Shown here in pieces: positions 1 through 7,205 of a stretch of DNA of 8,287 bases (positions are counted from its first letter, which is position 1; every line of letters begins with the position of its first letter). This stretch comes from Actinomycetota bacterium (lineage in GTDB: Bacteria; Actinomycetota; Actinomycetes; Nanopelagicales; Nanopelagicaceae): positions 1 to 8,287 of the forward strand of contig CANHRF010000041.1 in NCBI GenBank assembly GCA_947463335.1, written 5' to 3'. Position numbers and translations under genes: made by a program. Below the pieces are notes generated by a model that saw only the letters and a program-made list of their open reading frames with translations, was not told the DNA's origin and did no database searches.

Positions 1-621
1 ATTTCTATCTTCATTAGCCCGGCGTTACTTTCAGCAATCGCATTGCGCCCGGAGTTCTTTCCAACTTATGTTGTAATACCAACGATTGCCACGCTCTTGC
101 TGGCATTTATCCGAATGACCTTGGTGATTAGACAAGCAAATAACTTAGGCGAAGAGAAAGTATTAGCGCGCACCGATGAGTTAACCGGTTTACCGAATCG
201 GCGCAGGTTAATCGCGGAGTTATCTGCATTTAAAGATGTAGAAGGTGCGCTACTTCTCTTGGATTTAGATGGATTCAAACCGGTCAATGATAGGTACGGA
301 CATGAAATGGGCGATCGCATCTTGCGCCAAGTTTCGCAACGCTTTAGCCGCTCCTTGCCTAGCGGAGCGATTCTGGCGAGGTTGGGTGGCGATGAATTTG
401 GAGTTATCGCAGCTGGTTCTCAAGAAGCAACACTTGAGCTAGCAAGTGCGCTGAAAGCAACTTTAAGTTATCCATTTATTCTCGATGGTAAATCAATATC
501 GATTAGCGTCAGTATCGGACACGTGCGTAACGATGGTGGCGGTGATTTACTGCAACGAGCTGACTTAGCAATGTATGAAGCTAAGCGATCTAGCGTGGAG
601 GCTCAGGCTTATCAGCCTTAA
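1..621 (+). CDS. Membrane-anchored diguanylate cyclase (GGDEF domain), 5' end missing
   Basis: The reading frame is open from base 1, so the gene starts upstream of the window; 206 residues are visible. The first ~40 residues are hydrophobic (two short membrane segments split around RPEFFPTY), followed by a short linker and a complete GGDEF domain. Visible family marks are DELTGLPNRR (from about base 175), the metal-binding DLDGFKPVNDRYGH stretch (first Asp at 262-264), an intact GGDEF active loop at 385-399, and the late ADLAMYEAK motif. The protein should condense two GTP into cyclic-di-GMP on the cytoplasmic face of the membrane. The RxxD inhibitory site expected nine residues before GGDEF is replaced by PSGA, so product feedback at that site is probably absent. 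What the membrane part senses cannot be told. The 3' end overlaps the convergent photolyase by 32 nt. A TTG at 43 could be read as a start but would cut into the membrane region. Confidence 0.9.
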   Translation: MSIFISPALLSAIALRPEFFPTYVVIPTIATLLLAFIRMTLVIRQANNLGEEKVLARTDELTGLPNRRRLIAELSAFKDVEGALLLLDLDGFKPVNDRYGHEMGDRILRQVSQRFSRSLPSGAILARLGGDEFGVIAAGSQEATLELASALKATLSYPFILDGKSISISVSIGHVRNDGGGDLLQRADLAMYEAKRSSVEAQAYQP

Positions 622-1957
622 TCTCTTGCAAGCGCGCGAGTGATTCCAATCTTTCAAGTGAATGGTCAACGATCCGTTCGACGTAACCCTTCGAATACCC
701 ATCAAGATATAGCCAAGGTTCGTGAATTTCTGCAGCCGATAAATGAGCTAGCTCTGGAACATACTTGCGGATGTAATCGCCATTTTCATCAAAGCGTTTT
801 CCTTGTTCGATCGGATTAAAGACGCGGTAGTACGGAGACGCATCCGTGCCGCAGCCGGCGGTCCATTGCCAGCCGTGGGCATTTGAAGCAACGTCGTAAT
901 CAACTAAGTGATCAGCAAAGAAGCGTTCTCCTAGCTGCCATTCCAGATGCAAATCTTTAACTAGAAATGATGCAACCACCATTCTGGTCCGATTGTGCAT
1001 CCAACCTTCAAGGATTAACTGGCGCATTGCTGCATCAACAAAGGGGTAACCGGTTTTACCCTCACACCAAGCTTTAAATTGCGCACCTGGTTTGTCATAT
1101 CTCATCTCGCTAAAACGTGGTGCGTAATACTCGGTATCAGTATTTGGATTGTTAAATAGAACATCAGCGTAAAATTCGCGCCAAGCAATCTCTTTACGGA
1201 AAGTATCGTGCGCCTTACTTTCACCTAGATTTACTAGGAGAGTTCGGGGATGAATCTCCCCAAATTTCAAGTAGGTACTCATCTTCGATGTGCCATCGAT
1301 ACCAGCATAATTTCTATTCTCGTCGTACTGATCTAACCCGTTCTTTGCAAAAACTTTAAATCTTTCGAGCGCCGCTTTTTCACCTGCTGCGATTATTTGA
1401 ACGCCAGGTGGGGTTGGAAAATCAGGAAAGGCGCGATACTTATCAGGCGGAGTTGGCGCATTTATCTTGCTCGGAGTTTTTGCTGGTGCACGGTAACCGT
1501 GTGTAAGCCATGCGCGATAGAAAGGTGTGTATACCCGATAAGGCGTGGCATCGCTCGGCTTTAAGACGCGACCTGGCTTAACTGCATAAGGACTGCCGGT
1601 TCGGATCAGATTTATTCCGGCAGCTTCCACACGCGCATCGCGAGCGGCGCCGTATCTTTCATACTCATCTGAAATATGCACTTCATTAACTTGATATAGA
1701 TCAATTAACTCACGAAGTACTTCGACTTGATCGCCTTCAATAATATGTAATTTATTTCCAAGGGATTGATCTAGCGCTCGTAGCGATTGACCCATGTACG
1801 CCAATAATTTTTCGCCAGCTTCAGCAATTTGGGCTTTATCCAGAATAAACAGTGGGATTACTTCATCGCTTGATTCGATAGCCGCTAAAAGGGCAGGGTT
1901 ATCGCCGATACGTAGATCTCTGCGAAACCACATGATGTTTCGGCGTGGAACGGACAT
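590..1957 (-). CDS. phr: Class I deoxyribodipyrimidine (CPD) photolyase
   Basis: A complete 455-residue protein, close to the ~470 of E. coli PhrB. It repairs UV-made cyclobutane pyrimidine dimers in DNA using blue light and FADH-. The N-terminal Rossmann-like domain opens with WFRRDLRIGDNPAL (10-23). The FAD-binding C-terminal half carries WREFY (259-263), EGKTGYPFVDAAMRQL (299-314), GWMHNRTRM (318-326) and NAHGWQWTAGCGTDASPYYR (359-378). By alignment from memory with E. coli PhrB, lesion contacts E274, W277, N341 and W384 match E256, W259, N322 and W365; the electron-transfer triad W306/W359/W382 matches W297/W340/W363; and the FAD-proximal N378 matches N359. The enzyme therefore looks active and CPD-specific. 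The antenna region EYERYGAARD (98-107) lacks the Asn-Glu pair E. coli uses for methenyl-THF and resembles deazaflavin-type enzymes. The ATG at 1957 has no Shine-Dalgarno sequence; an ATG at residue 9 would remove little. It is divergent from the esterase, with 17 nt between starts. Confidence 0.95.
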   Translation of the reverse strand: MSVPRRNIMWFRRDLRIGDNPALLAAIESSDEVIPLFILDKAQIAEAGEKLLAYMGQSLRALDQSLGNKLHIIEGDQVEVLRELIDLYQVNEVHISDEYERYGAARDARVEAAGINLIRTGSPYAVKPGRVLKPSDATPYRVYTPFYRAWLTHGYRAPAKTPSKINAPTPPDKYRAFPDFPTPPGVQIIAAGEKAALERFKVFAKNGLDQYDENRNYAGIDGTSKMSTYLKFGEIHPRTLLVNLGESKAHDTFRKEIAWREFYADVLFNNPNTDTEYYAPRFSEMRYDKPGAQFKAWCEGKTGYPFVDAAMRQLILEGWMHNRTRMVVASFLVKDLHLEWQLGERFFADHLVDYDVASNAHGWQWTAGCGTDASPYYRVFNPIEQGKRFDENGDYIRKYVPELAHLSAAEIHEPWLYLDGYSKGYVERIVDHSLERLESLARLQEIKADKPEPPR

Positions 1958-1974
1958 TGCACTATTGTCGCACT
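1958..1974. promoter_or_regulatory. Compact divergent start region, putative leaderless promoters
   Basis: Only 17 nt separate the photolyase ATG (minus strand, 1957) from the esterase ATG (plus strand, 1975). No Shine-Dalgarno sequence precedes either. On the plus strand TATTGT (1963-1968) ends exactly 6 nt before the esterase ATG. On the minus strand GACAAT (1969-1964) ends exactly 6 nt before the photolyase ATG. Each matches the TATAAT -10 consensus at 4 of 6 positions and sits where a -10 box would be if transcription began at the A of the start codon. No convincing -35 box is seen for either, as is common in actinobacteria. The promoter call is inference from spacing. Confidence 0.45.
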
Positions 1975-1976
1975 AT
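1959..1976. repeat. Direct repeat GCACTAT, 11-bp period, in the divergent start region
   Basis: GCACTAT occurs at 1959-1965 and again at 1970-1976, separated by TGTC. The 11-bp period is about one helical turn, so a protein could read both copies on one face of the DNA. The second copy overlaps the esterase ATG and the first lies next to the photolyase ATG, so a bound protein could block both genes. It may also be chance in so short a stretch; no palindromic operator is seen. Confidence 0.35.
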
Positions 1977-2799
1977 GGAGTTGGTTAAGAGATATCAGAT
2001 TCGTGGAGTGCCCGGTGAGGTCTCACGCTTTGATTTCGCGGGTCGCACCGTTGAATTGTGGGCTCCGCAAGAGCCAAGTAGCCATCTCCTCGTGGCTCAC
2101 GATGGGCAGAATGTCTTTGATGGCAAGACCTCGACTCATCGTGGAAAAACTTGGGAGATGGCGCAGCATGCCTTCAAAGTTAGTTATGAGGCTGGGCTTG
2201 TTCCTCCAGTAATTATTGCAATTTGGCATAGCTCATCAAAGGCCGATCCCATGGGTCGAGCGAAAGATTTATCTCCGCAGAGATTCTTCCAAGAAGATGT
2301 ACCCGTAAACCTTCCCAATATCTCTAAATCAGATTTAGAACTTTTGCGGGGAGATCAGTACCTCGCAAATATTTTCGGTATTTATGTTCCGCAATTACTT
2401 GAACTTCTTAAATTGGAAATCAGCGCAAGTAATACTGCCCTGATTGGTTCAAGTATGGGAGGACTATCCACTCTCTACGCAGCACATAAGCAGCCGGATA
2501 AATTTAAAACTGCTCTCGCGCTTTCACCTCATTGGGTTATTGGTGGTGATGCTCTGGTTAATCGAACTGTGACTGAACTTCCTGCTCCCGGTAGCCATAA
2601 GATTTGGATGAGTCGCGGTACTAAGGCGCTAGATGCGCAATATGAACCATTCCAAGATTTAGCCGATGGCTTGATGTTGCAAAAGGGTTATCGCAAAGAT
2701 TTTGATTTCATCAGCAAGGTTTACAAGAAGACCGGACACAATGAAGCATCTTGGGCGAGTTATTTAGATCAACCACTGCGCTTCTGGCTAAAGGGTTAG
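1975..2799 (+). CDS. Esterase-D-type alpha/beta hydrolase (putative esterase family)
   Basis: A 274-residue soluble protein without signal peptide. It fits the putative esterase family that contains S-formylglutathione hydrolase, mycolyltransferase antigen 85 and enterochelin-esterase-like proteins. AHDGQNVFD (41-49) is the typical early strand and turn, GSSMGG (158-163) is the nucleophile elbow with S160 as probable catalytic serine, and H255 in TGHNEASW is the probable catalytic histidine. The acid is less certain; D220 in SRGTKALD is a candidate. It would hydrolyse an ester, or possibly transfer an acyl group, in the cytoplasm; the substrate cannot be read from sequence. I chose the ATG at 1975 because a -10-like box sits 6 nt before it. 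A GTG at 1945 would add 10 residues and overlap the photolyase start by 13 nt. Its stop overlaps the convergent amylase stop by 4 nt. Proximity to the maltose operon is probably incidental, since it lies on the other strand. Confidence 0.85.
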   Translation: MELVKRYQIRGVPGEVSRFDFAGRTVELWAPQEPSSHLLVAHDGQNVFDGKTSTHRGKTWEMAQHAFKVSYEAGLVPPVIIAIWHSSSKADPMGRAKDLSPQRFFQEDVPVNLPNISKSDLELLRGDQYLANIFGIYVPQLLELLKLEISASNTALIGSSMGGLSTLYAAHKQPDKFKTALALSPHWVIGGDALVNRTVTELPAPGSHKIWMSRGTKALDAQYEPFQDLADGLMLQKGYRKDFDFISKVYKKTGHNEASWASYLDQPLRFWLKG

Positions 2800-4766
2800 A
2801 TCTTTACCTTTACGATTTTGGAAAGCTGTACCTTGTTTTTACCATCAACCGTCGCGGCCACAATTTCTACAGTGCTGCCCTTTTTATAATTCTCAGGGTG
2901 TAGATAAACGCGGTAGAGCCCACCTTTAGTCTCATCGGTGGCAAATGTGCGTCGGTCAGTTGTTCCAAGCGTCTTCCATTTTCCGCCTTTAACTCGCGCA
3001 CTAAAGGTCAACTCCAAGTAGCCACTTCCAGGAACCTGAATAGAGACTTCTCTCCAACCGGAAGGGAGTGAAGTTTTGGTGACTTTTGGGGTTGATAGTT
3101 TGATTGTGGCGCTCTTAGTTATCGGATTTTTAGCTTTCGCTACGCAGTAACTTCGCTGCGAAAGTGCAATCTTGACTTGGCTATCGCTGGTAATCGAGCA
3201 GTTTCCAGATAAGAGATCCCATTCACCTTTACTCAAAGCAGTTTTAAATTGTGCATCGATAGGTGAGTCTTCGCTATTTAAGGCAACTATGTACTCGACT
3301 CCATTTAAGTAACGAGTGGCAACAAAGAGCCCACCCTTGGCATAACGAACTTGTTGGGTGCCGTTGCGTAAAGCTGGATTAGCGGCGATTACTTTCTGAA
3401 GCTCAGTAATCTGATCTTCCAATGGGTTGCGAGCATCAAAAGCGCTTCCGTTCTTAATCGGCGTTGCACCAATTCGAACTTCGTTCTGCCAGTCAACGAC
3501 TTGAGTAGCAAACATATCCTGGCGCGCTTTCTTATCTCCCCCGCTGCCAGTCATTCCTTTTTCATCGCCGTAGTAAAGAACTGGACCACCACGAAGTAAG
3601 AAGAGGGCAGCGTTAGCGAGTTTGGCGCGCTCTAACAAAGTTTGGCTCTCTCCAACAGATACGGCGTTACTTAAGAAATGCCCGATACGTCCCATATCGT
3701 GATTTCCCAAGAAAGTTGCTAGGCCATAAGCGCTAGTAGTTGAAGTTGTATACAGATCATCTCTATTAAACAATTCAGCTAAAGCTTGAGCTGAGAATCC
3801 AAATTGGACAAAGTTCTTAACCTGTTTTTGAAAGTCAAAGTCGAGGACGCTCGGAACTTGTCCTCCAGAAACATAGGTAGATAAGGATTGCGCATCAGTA
3901 TCAGCGGCTTCGCCAAAAATTGGAAAATCGCGCTTGCCGGCAGCAAGTGCTGCTGCCTGAATCTTTGGGATAAATACCTTCCAGAATTCTGGGTTTACAT
4001 GTTTGAAGGTATCGATTCGCATTCCATCAATATCAAATTTAGTAATCCAGCTAGACCAGATATCGATCCATCCGCTGATTACTTTAGGGTTCTCGGTTTC
4101 TAGATCATCTAGACCGAAGAAATCTCCATCCATAACTGGATTTCCGATTGTCGGGTTATTTCCTAAATTGTGATAATTGCTCAATAAATTGAGCCAATCT
4201 GGTTTCTTGATATTTGCTTCTGCAGCGGTGACTGTTGGCCTGCCATTTACGTAGTAAATAACATCAGCGGTGTGGTTTGTCACCACATCAATGATTACCT
4301 TCATTCCTAATTTATGGGCGCCAGCAACAAACTCTTTGAAATCTGCCTCAGTGCCCAGGTGTGGATCTACAGTTGTAAAGTCAACGCCCCAATATCCGTG
4401 ATAAGCCGCAGAATTTCCTTGTACATACTTTTGAACAACAGGCGGTGTAATCCAGATCGAAGTAAAACCCATAGCTTTTATGTAATCCAGGCGCTTCGTC
4501 AGCCCTTTGAAATCTCCACCATGCCACCAGCCAATGTCATCAGGAGCAAAGCCGCTGATAGATCGTGACTTATCGACGCCACCATAATCATTGCTAGTAT
4601 CGCCATTTTCAAAGCGATCGGTCATTACGAAGTAAACAGATTCATCGCTCTGCGGTCCCCGCACGACTGGCTTAATTAATTCAGAGGTCGGTTGTGCAAA
4701 AACTGTTGAGGGGGTCAGCAACGCAAGTGAGATTGCAAATATGCTGAAAAAACTAACTTTTTTCAA
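2796..4766 (-). CDS. Secreted GH13 alpha-amylase-family glycoside hydrolase
   Basis: A 656-residue exported enzyme that should cut alpha-1,4-glucans (starch, glycogen, maltodextrins) outside the cell. Residues 1-24 form a signal peptide (KK, a hydrophobic core, then TVFA before QP). There is no lipobox or LPXTG anchor, so it is probably released. The GH13 barrel spans about 38-450, with conserved region I DVVTNH (160-165), region II GMRIDTFKH with nucleophile D252, region III FGEA with acid/base E286, and region IV FLGNHD with D357. All three catalytic carboxylates are present. A beta domain follows (about 455-543), with C523 and C541 able to form a disulfide, then an unassigned Lys-rich beta-type domain (about 550-656). 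The start is TTG, 1 nt after the malG stop, with AAGGG (4776-4772) 5 nt before it, so translation is probably coupled to malG. Alpha-amylase versus neopullulanase-type specificity is not resolved. The next gene downstream is the convergent esterase. Confidence 0.9.
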   Translation of the reverse strand: MKKVSFFSIFAISLALLTPSTVFAQPTSELIKPVVRGPQSDESVYFVMTDRFENGDTSNDYGGVDKSRSISGFAPDDIGWWHGGDFKGLTKRLDYIKAMGFTSIWITPPVVQKYVQGNSAAYHGYWGVDFTTVDPHLGTEADFKEFVAGAHKLGMKVIIDVVTNHTADVIYYVNGRPTVTAAEANIKKPDWLNLLSNYHNLGNNPTIGNPVMDGDFFGLDDLETENPKVISGWIDIWSSWITKFDIDGMRIDTFKHVNPEFWKVFIPKIQAAALAAGKRDFPIFGEAADTDAQSLSTYVSGGQVPSVLDFDFQKQVKNFVQFGFSAQALAELFNRDDLYTTSTTSAYGLATFLGNHDMGRIGHFLSNAVSVGESQTLLERAKLANAALFLLRGGPVLYYGDEKGMTGSGGDKKARQDMFATQVVDWQNEVRIGATPIKNGSAFDARNPLEDQITELQKVIAANPALRNGTQQVRYAKGGLFVATRYLNGVEYIVALNSEDSPIDAQFKTALSKGEWDLLSGNCSITSDSQVKIALSQRSYCVAKAKNPITKSATIKLSTPKVTKTSLPSGWREVSIQVPGSGYLELTFSARVKGGKWKTLGTTDRRTFATDETKGGLYRVYLHPENYKKGSTVEIVAATVDGKNKVQLSKIVKVKI

Positions 4767-4767
4767 A

Positions 4768-5622
4768 TCAGCCCTTGGTAGCGCCTGCTGTTAAGCCACC
4801 GATGATAAAGCGCTGCATAGATAAGAAGAGGATAACCAATGGAACCGATGCGATTATGGAGCCAGCGGCAAATGGACCCCAAGTTTCACCAAATTGCCCT
4901 GCAACAAATTGTTGCAGACCGACCGCAACTGTTCGTCTTTCTACATCCTGCAAGAAGAGGGAGGCGAGAACGAACTCATTGAATGTTCCGATAAATGAAA
5001 GTACGCCGATTACCGCCAGTACCGGAGCGGCAAGTGGCAAGAAGATTAACCAGAAGACTTGTGGAACTGATGCGCCATCTAAACGAGCGGACTCGTCTAA
5101 TTCCAATGGAATTGTGTCAAGGAATCCTTTGAGGAGCCAGACGTTAACTCCAAGTGATCCACCAATATAAATCAAGTAAAGACCCCAAATACTGCCGAGA
5201 CCAAATGTTGGGGTAATCAAGAAGACTTGTTCCATCATCACGTAAATCGCAGATAGAGAAAGGAAACTTGGGAAGACTTGGATTAAGAGAAGGGCCTTAA
5301 GGCCGGTCTTTCTTCCCTTAAATCTCAAGCGACTGAAGGCGAAGGCGCCAGCGGCGCCGATTGCTACTGAAGTAACAGCTGTAGCAGTGGCAATAATCAA
5401 AGAATTCCTCATCCAAGACCAATATGGAATTGTTGGATCCGTAAACAACAGTATGTAATTATCCAAAGAGAATCGAACTGGCAGAAGCGAGCTAGAAGAT
5501 AATCCTCCAGTTGGGTCAAAAGAGGTAACTAGCACTACATATATTGGGAAGGCGGTAAAAAGCACCAGCGTTATTGCAAGCGCGTGCTTCCAAAGATTAT
5601 TGCTTCCTATTTTTTTACTCAT
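4768..5622 (-). CDS. malG: Maltose/maltodextrin ABC transporter permease MalG
   Basis: A 284-residue inner-membrane permease, the partner of MalF in a MalEFG(K)-type importer. Membrane segments are visible at about 14-34, 74-97, 109-130, 142-165, 192-215 and 252-273, the six expected for MalG. The cytoplasmic EAA loop, which docks the ATPase, reads ELDESARLDGA (174-184) and is followed by the usual LP at 195-196. The C-terminal GLTAGATKG is nearly the same as the end of E. coli MalG, a tail known there to contact the ATPase dimer interface. The ATG overlaps the malF stop in an ATGA junction (5622-5619) with only a weak GGA upstream, so translation probably depends on ribosomes finishing malF. 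The stop lies 1 nt before the amylase TTG. Transport specificity for maltodextrin is inferred from similarity and the amylase neighbour. Confidence 0.95.
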   Translation of the reverse strand: MSKKIGSNNLWKHALAITLVLFTAFPIYVVLVTSFDPTGGLSSSSLLPVRFSLDNYILLFTDPTIPYWSWMRNSLIIATATAVTSVAIGAAGAFAFSRLRFKGRKTGLKALLLIQVFPSFLSLSAIYVMMEQVFLITPTFGLGSIWGLYLIYIGGSLGVNVWLLKGFLDTIPLELDESARLDGASVPQVFWLIFLPLAAPVLAVIGVLSFIGTFNEFVLASLFLQDVERRTVAVGLQQFVAGQFGETWGPFAAGSIIASVPLVILFLSMQRFIIGGLTAGATKG

Positions 5623-7166
5623 AGCGTGTCCATAATCTTTGACTTCTTCAAGGTATACATCGACATTGCTCCCACGATCACAAACATCACCATTGAAATC
5701 GCACTTGATAGACCTAAGTCTTGGAAGTTCGAACCAAATGCGGTCTTGTATGCATAAGAAATCAAAATATCTGTAGCGCCGGCCACTTCACCTTCAACCG
5801 CGTTGGTCGGACCACCACCTGTTAGGAGATAAATAATATTGAAATTATTAAAGTTAAAGGCAAAACTTGCGATCAAGAGTGGCCCAAGTATCTGTAGCAG
5901 CAATGGAAGTTTGATTGTGTAGAAAGTCTGTTTTTCAGATGCCCCATCAATTGATGCTGCTTCTTCAAGTTCGGCTGGAATAGATTGCAGCGCGCCGCTT
6001 CCGATTAAGTACATGTATGGGAAGCCCAACCAGAGGTTAACGAGAATTACAGCAAACTTTGCCAGCCACGGACTATCAAACCAATCTATATTGAGTCCTA
6101 AAAGAGTATTTATCGCTCCGTACTCAGTATTGAACAAACCTCTCCAAATCAGAATGCTCATAAAGCTTGGAATCGCATATGGCAAAATTAAGAATCCACG
6201 ATAAAACCTGCGGAATTTGATTGGCGCTTCCAAAGCTAAGGCCAGAGCCATTCCAACAGCAAAAGTGGTGGCAACCGAGAGAAATGCAAAGACAATAGTC
6301 CAAATAAAGACTTGAACAAATGGATCGCGTAGCCTTTCATCGAAAAGTAGCGATCTAAAATTATCCGCGCCGGAGTATGCACGCCATCCTGGATTTAAAC
6401 GATTGGTCGGATCATCCTTTGCAACGAAATTGCCGTTTCCGTTATCAATATAAGTAATGCCAAGATCTCTATTTTCTATTTGATCTTTAACCGGGTCATA
6501 GAAAACGCTCTGAATAAGTCTTGCCGCTACATCTGCGCCTTGTGGTGCGGCATACGAGCCATCCCCAAGTGGAAAGCGAAGCGCTGTAATCTCCGCATCA
6601 GCCGCAGCAAACTCTTCATCAGTCAGCCGTGTTATTCCTTTTGCGCCGGTAATAATCCCTGAAATATCTCGAGTGATATCTGCTTCGTTGGCGGGCTTTA
6701 CTCCACTTTCATCTGCATACAAAACTTCTCTACTATTTTGATTCTCTAAAATTCCCGCATATTTACCGCTGCCAGTCTTTCCGAGAAATAGATCATAGGC
6801 AGTGCCTTCGGCATCTGAAACGATGCCATTGTTGATTATCTCTTTCAACGCCGCAGCTTTAGCAATTTCATTACCGGTCTTGAAGTTGAAAGTAGACATT
6901 AAAATTGTGTAGCCGGTGGGGGTAACAACAAATATTGAGAAGAAGATTAAGCCAACTGCCAGAAACTTTAGCGGGATCGCGCCTTTAGTCATAAAGGAGT
7001 AATTTAAGAAGATTAGCGCGGCGATGACTACGCCGGCGATAATAAATGAATTTCTATTTAATGAGGCGGCGATCAGCCAGATTAAAAATGCATCTGCAGC
7101 GCCTAGCGCACCTAACTTTAAAAATAGGGCGAGTGGACCACGCAGTCCAACAAGTTTATAAAACAT
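5619..7166 (-). CDS. malF: Maltose/maltodextrin ABC transporter permease MalF, long form
   Basis: A 515-residue inner-membrane permease, almost the length of E. coli MalF (514) and far longer than the ~300-330 of the short form common in Gram-positive sugar importers. Three N-terminal membrane segments (about 12-35, 40-58, 67-90) precede a ~185-residue hydrophilic extracytoplasmic loop (about 95-280), which corresponds to the P2 loop that contacts MalE in E. coli. The permease core follows: segments near 284-312, 322-343, 369-391, 421-445 and 488-507, and the EAA loop ELEEAASIDGA (399-409) with LP at 420-421. ILPYAIPSFMSILI (327-340) and IASFAFNFNNFNIIYLLTGG (432-451) are near-identical to the E. 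coli counterparts, including substrate-pocket segments. The ATG at 7166 has AAAGGGG 4 nt upstream. It lies 100 nt after malE and overlaps malG by 4 nt. Confidence 0.95.
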   Translation of the reverse strand: MFYKLVGLRGPLALFLKLGALGAADAFLIWLIAASLNRNSFIIAGVVIAALIFLNYSFMTKGAIPLKFLAVGLIFFSIFVVTPTGYTILMSTFNFKTGNEIAKAAALKEIINNGIVSDAEGTAYDLFLGKTGSGKYAGILENQNSREVLYADESGVKPANEADITRDISGIITGAKGITRLTDEEFAAADAEITALRFPLGDGSYAAPQGADVAARLIQSVFYDPVKDQIENRDLGITYIDNGNGNFVAKDDPTNRLNPGWRAYSGADNFRSLLFDERLRDPFVQVFIWTIVFAFLSVATTFAVGMALALALEAPIKFRRFYRGFLILPYAIPSFMSILIWRGLFNTEYGAINTLLGLNIDWFDSPWLAKFAVILVNLWLGFPYMYLIGSGALQSIPAELEEAASIDGASEKQTFYTIKLPLLLQILGPLLIASFAFNFNNFNIIYLLTGGGPTNAVEGEVAGATDILISYAYKTAFGSNFQDLGLSSAISMVMFVIVGAMSMYTLKKSKIMDTL

Positions 7167-7170
7167 TTCG

Positions 7171-7177
7171 CCCCTTT
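7171..7177 (-). promoter_or_regulatory. Shine-Dalgarno sequence of malF
   Basis: AAAGGGG read on the minus strand, 4 nt before the malF ATG. It supports that start and shows malF has its own ribosome entry after the hairpin, whereas malG and the amylase downstream appear coupled. Confidence 0.7.
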
Positions 7178-7205
7178 ATTTTTACTGGTTTTTAACTACA
7201 AATAG

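Noticed and set aside
43..621. GGDEF gene starting at the TTG at 43
   Set aside because: The frame is open to base 1 with hydrophobic membrane-type sequence before the TTG, so the gene continues upstream of the window.
1945..1974. GTG at 1945 as the esterase start
   Set aside because: It would overlap the photolyase start by 13 nt and add ten residues without family support; the ATG at 1975 has a better-placed -10-like box. Not fully excluded.
4775..5170. 131-codon open frame on the plus strand inside malG
   Set aside because: It is antisense to the well-conserved malG, polar and low in complexity, with no recognisable domain. It is a shadow of malG codon use.
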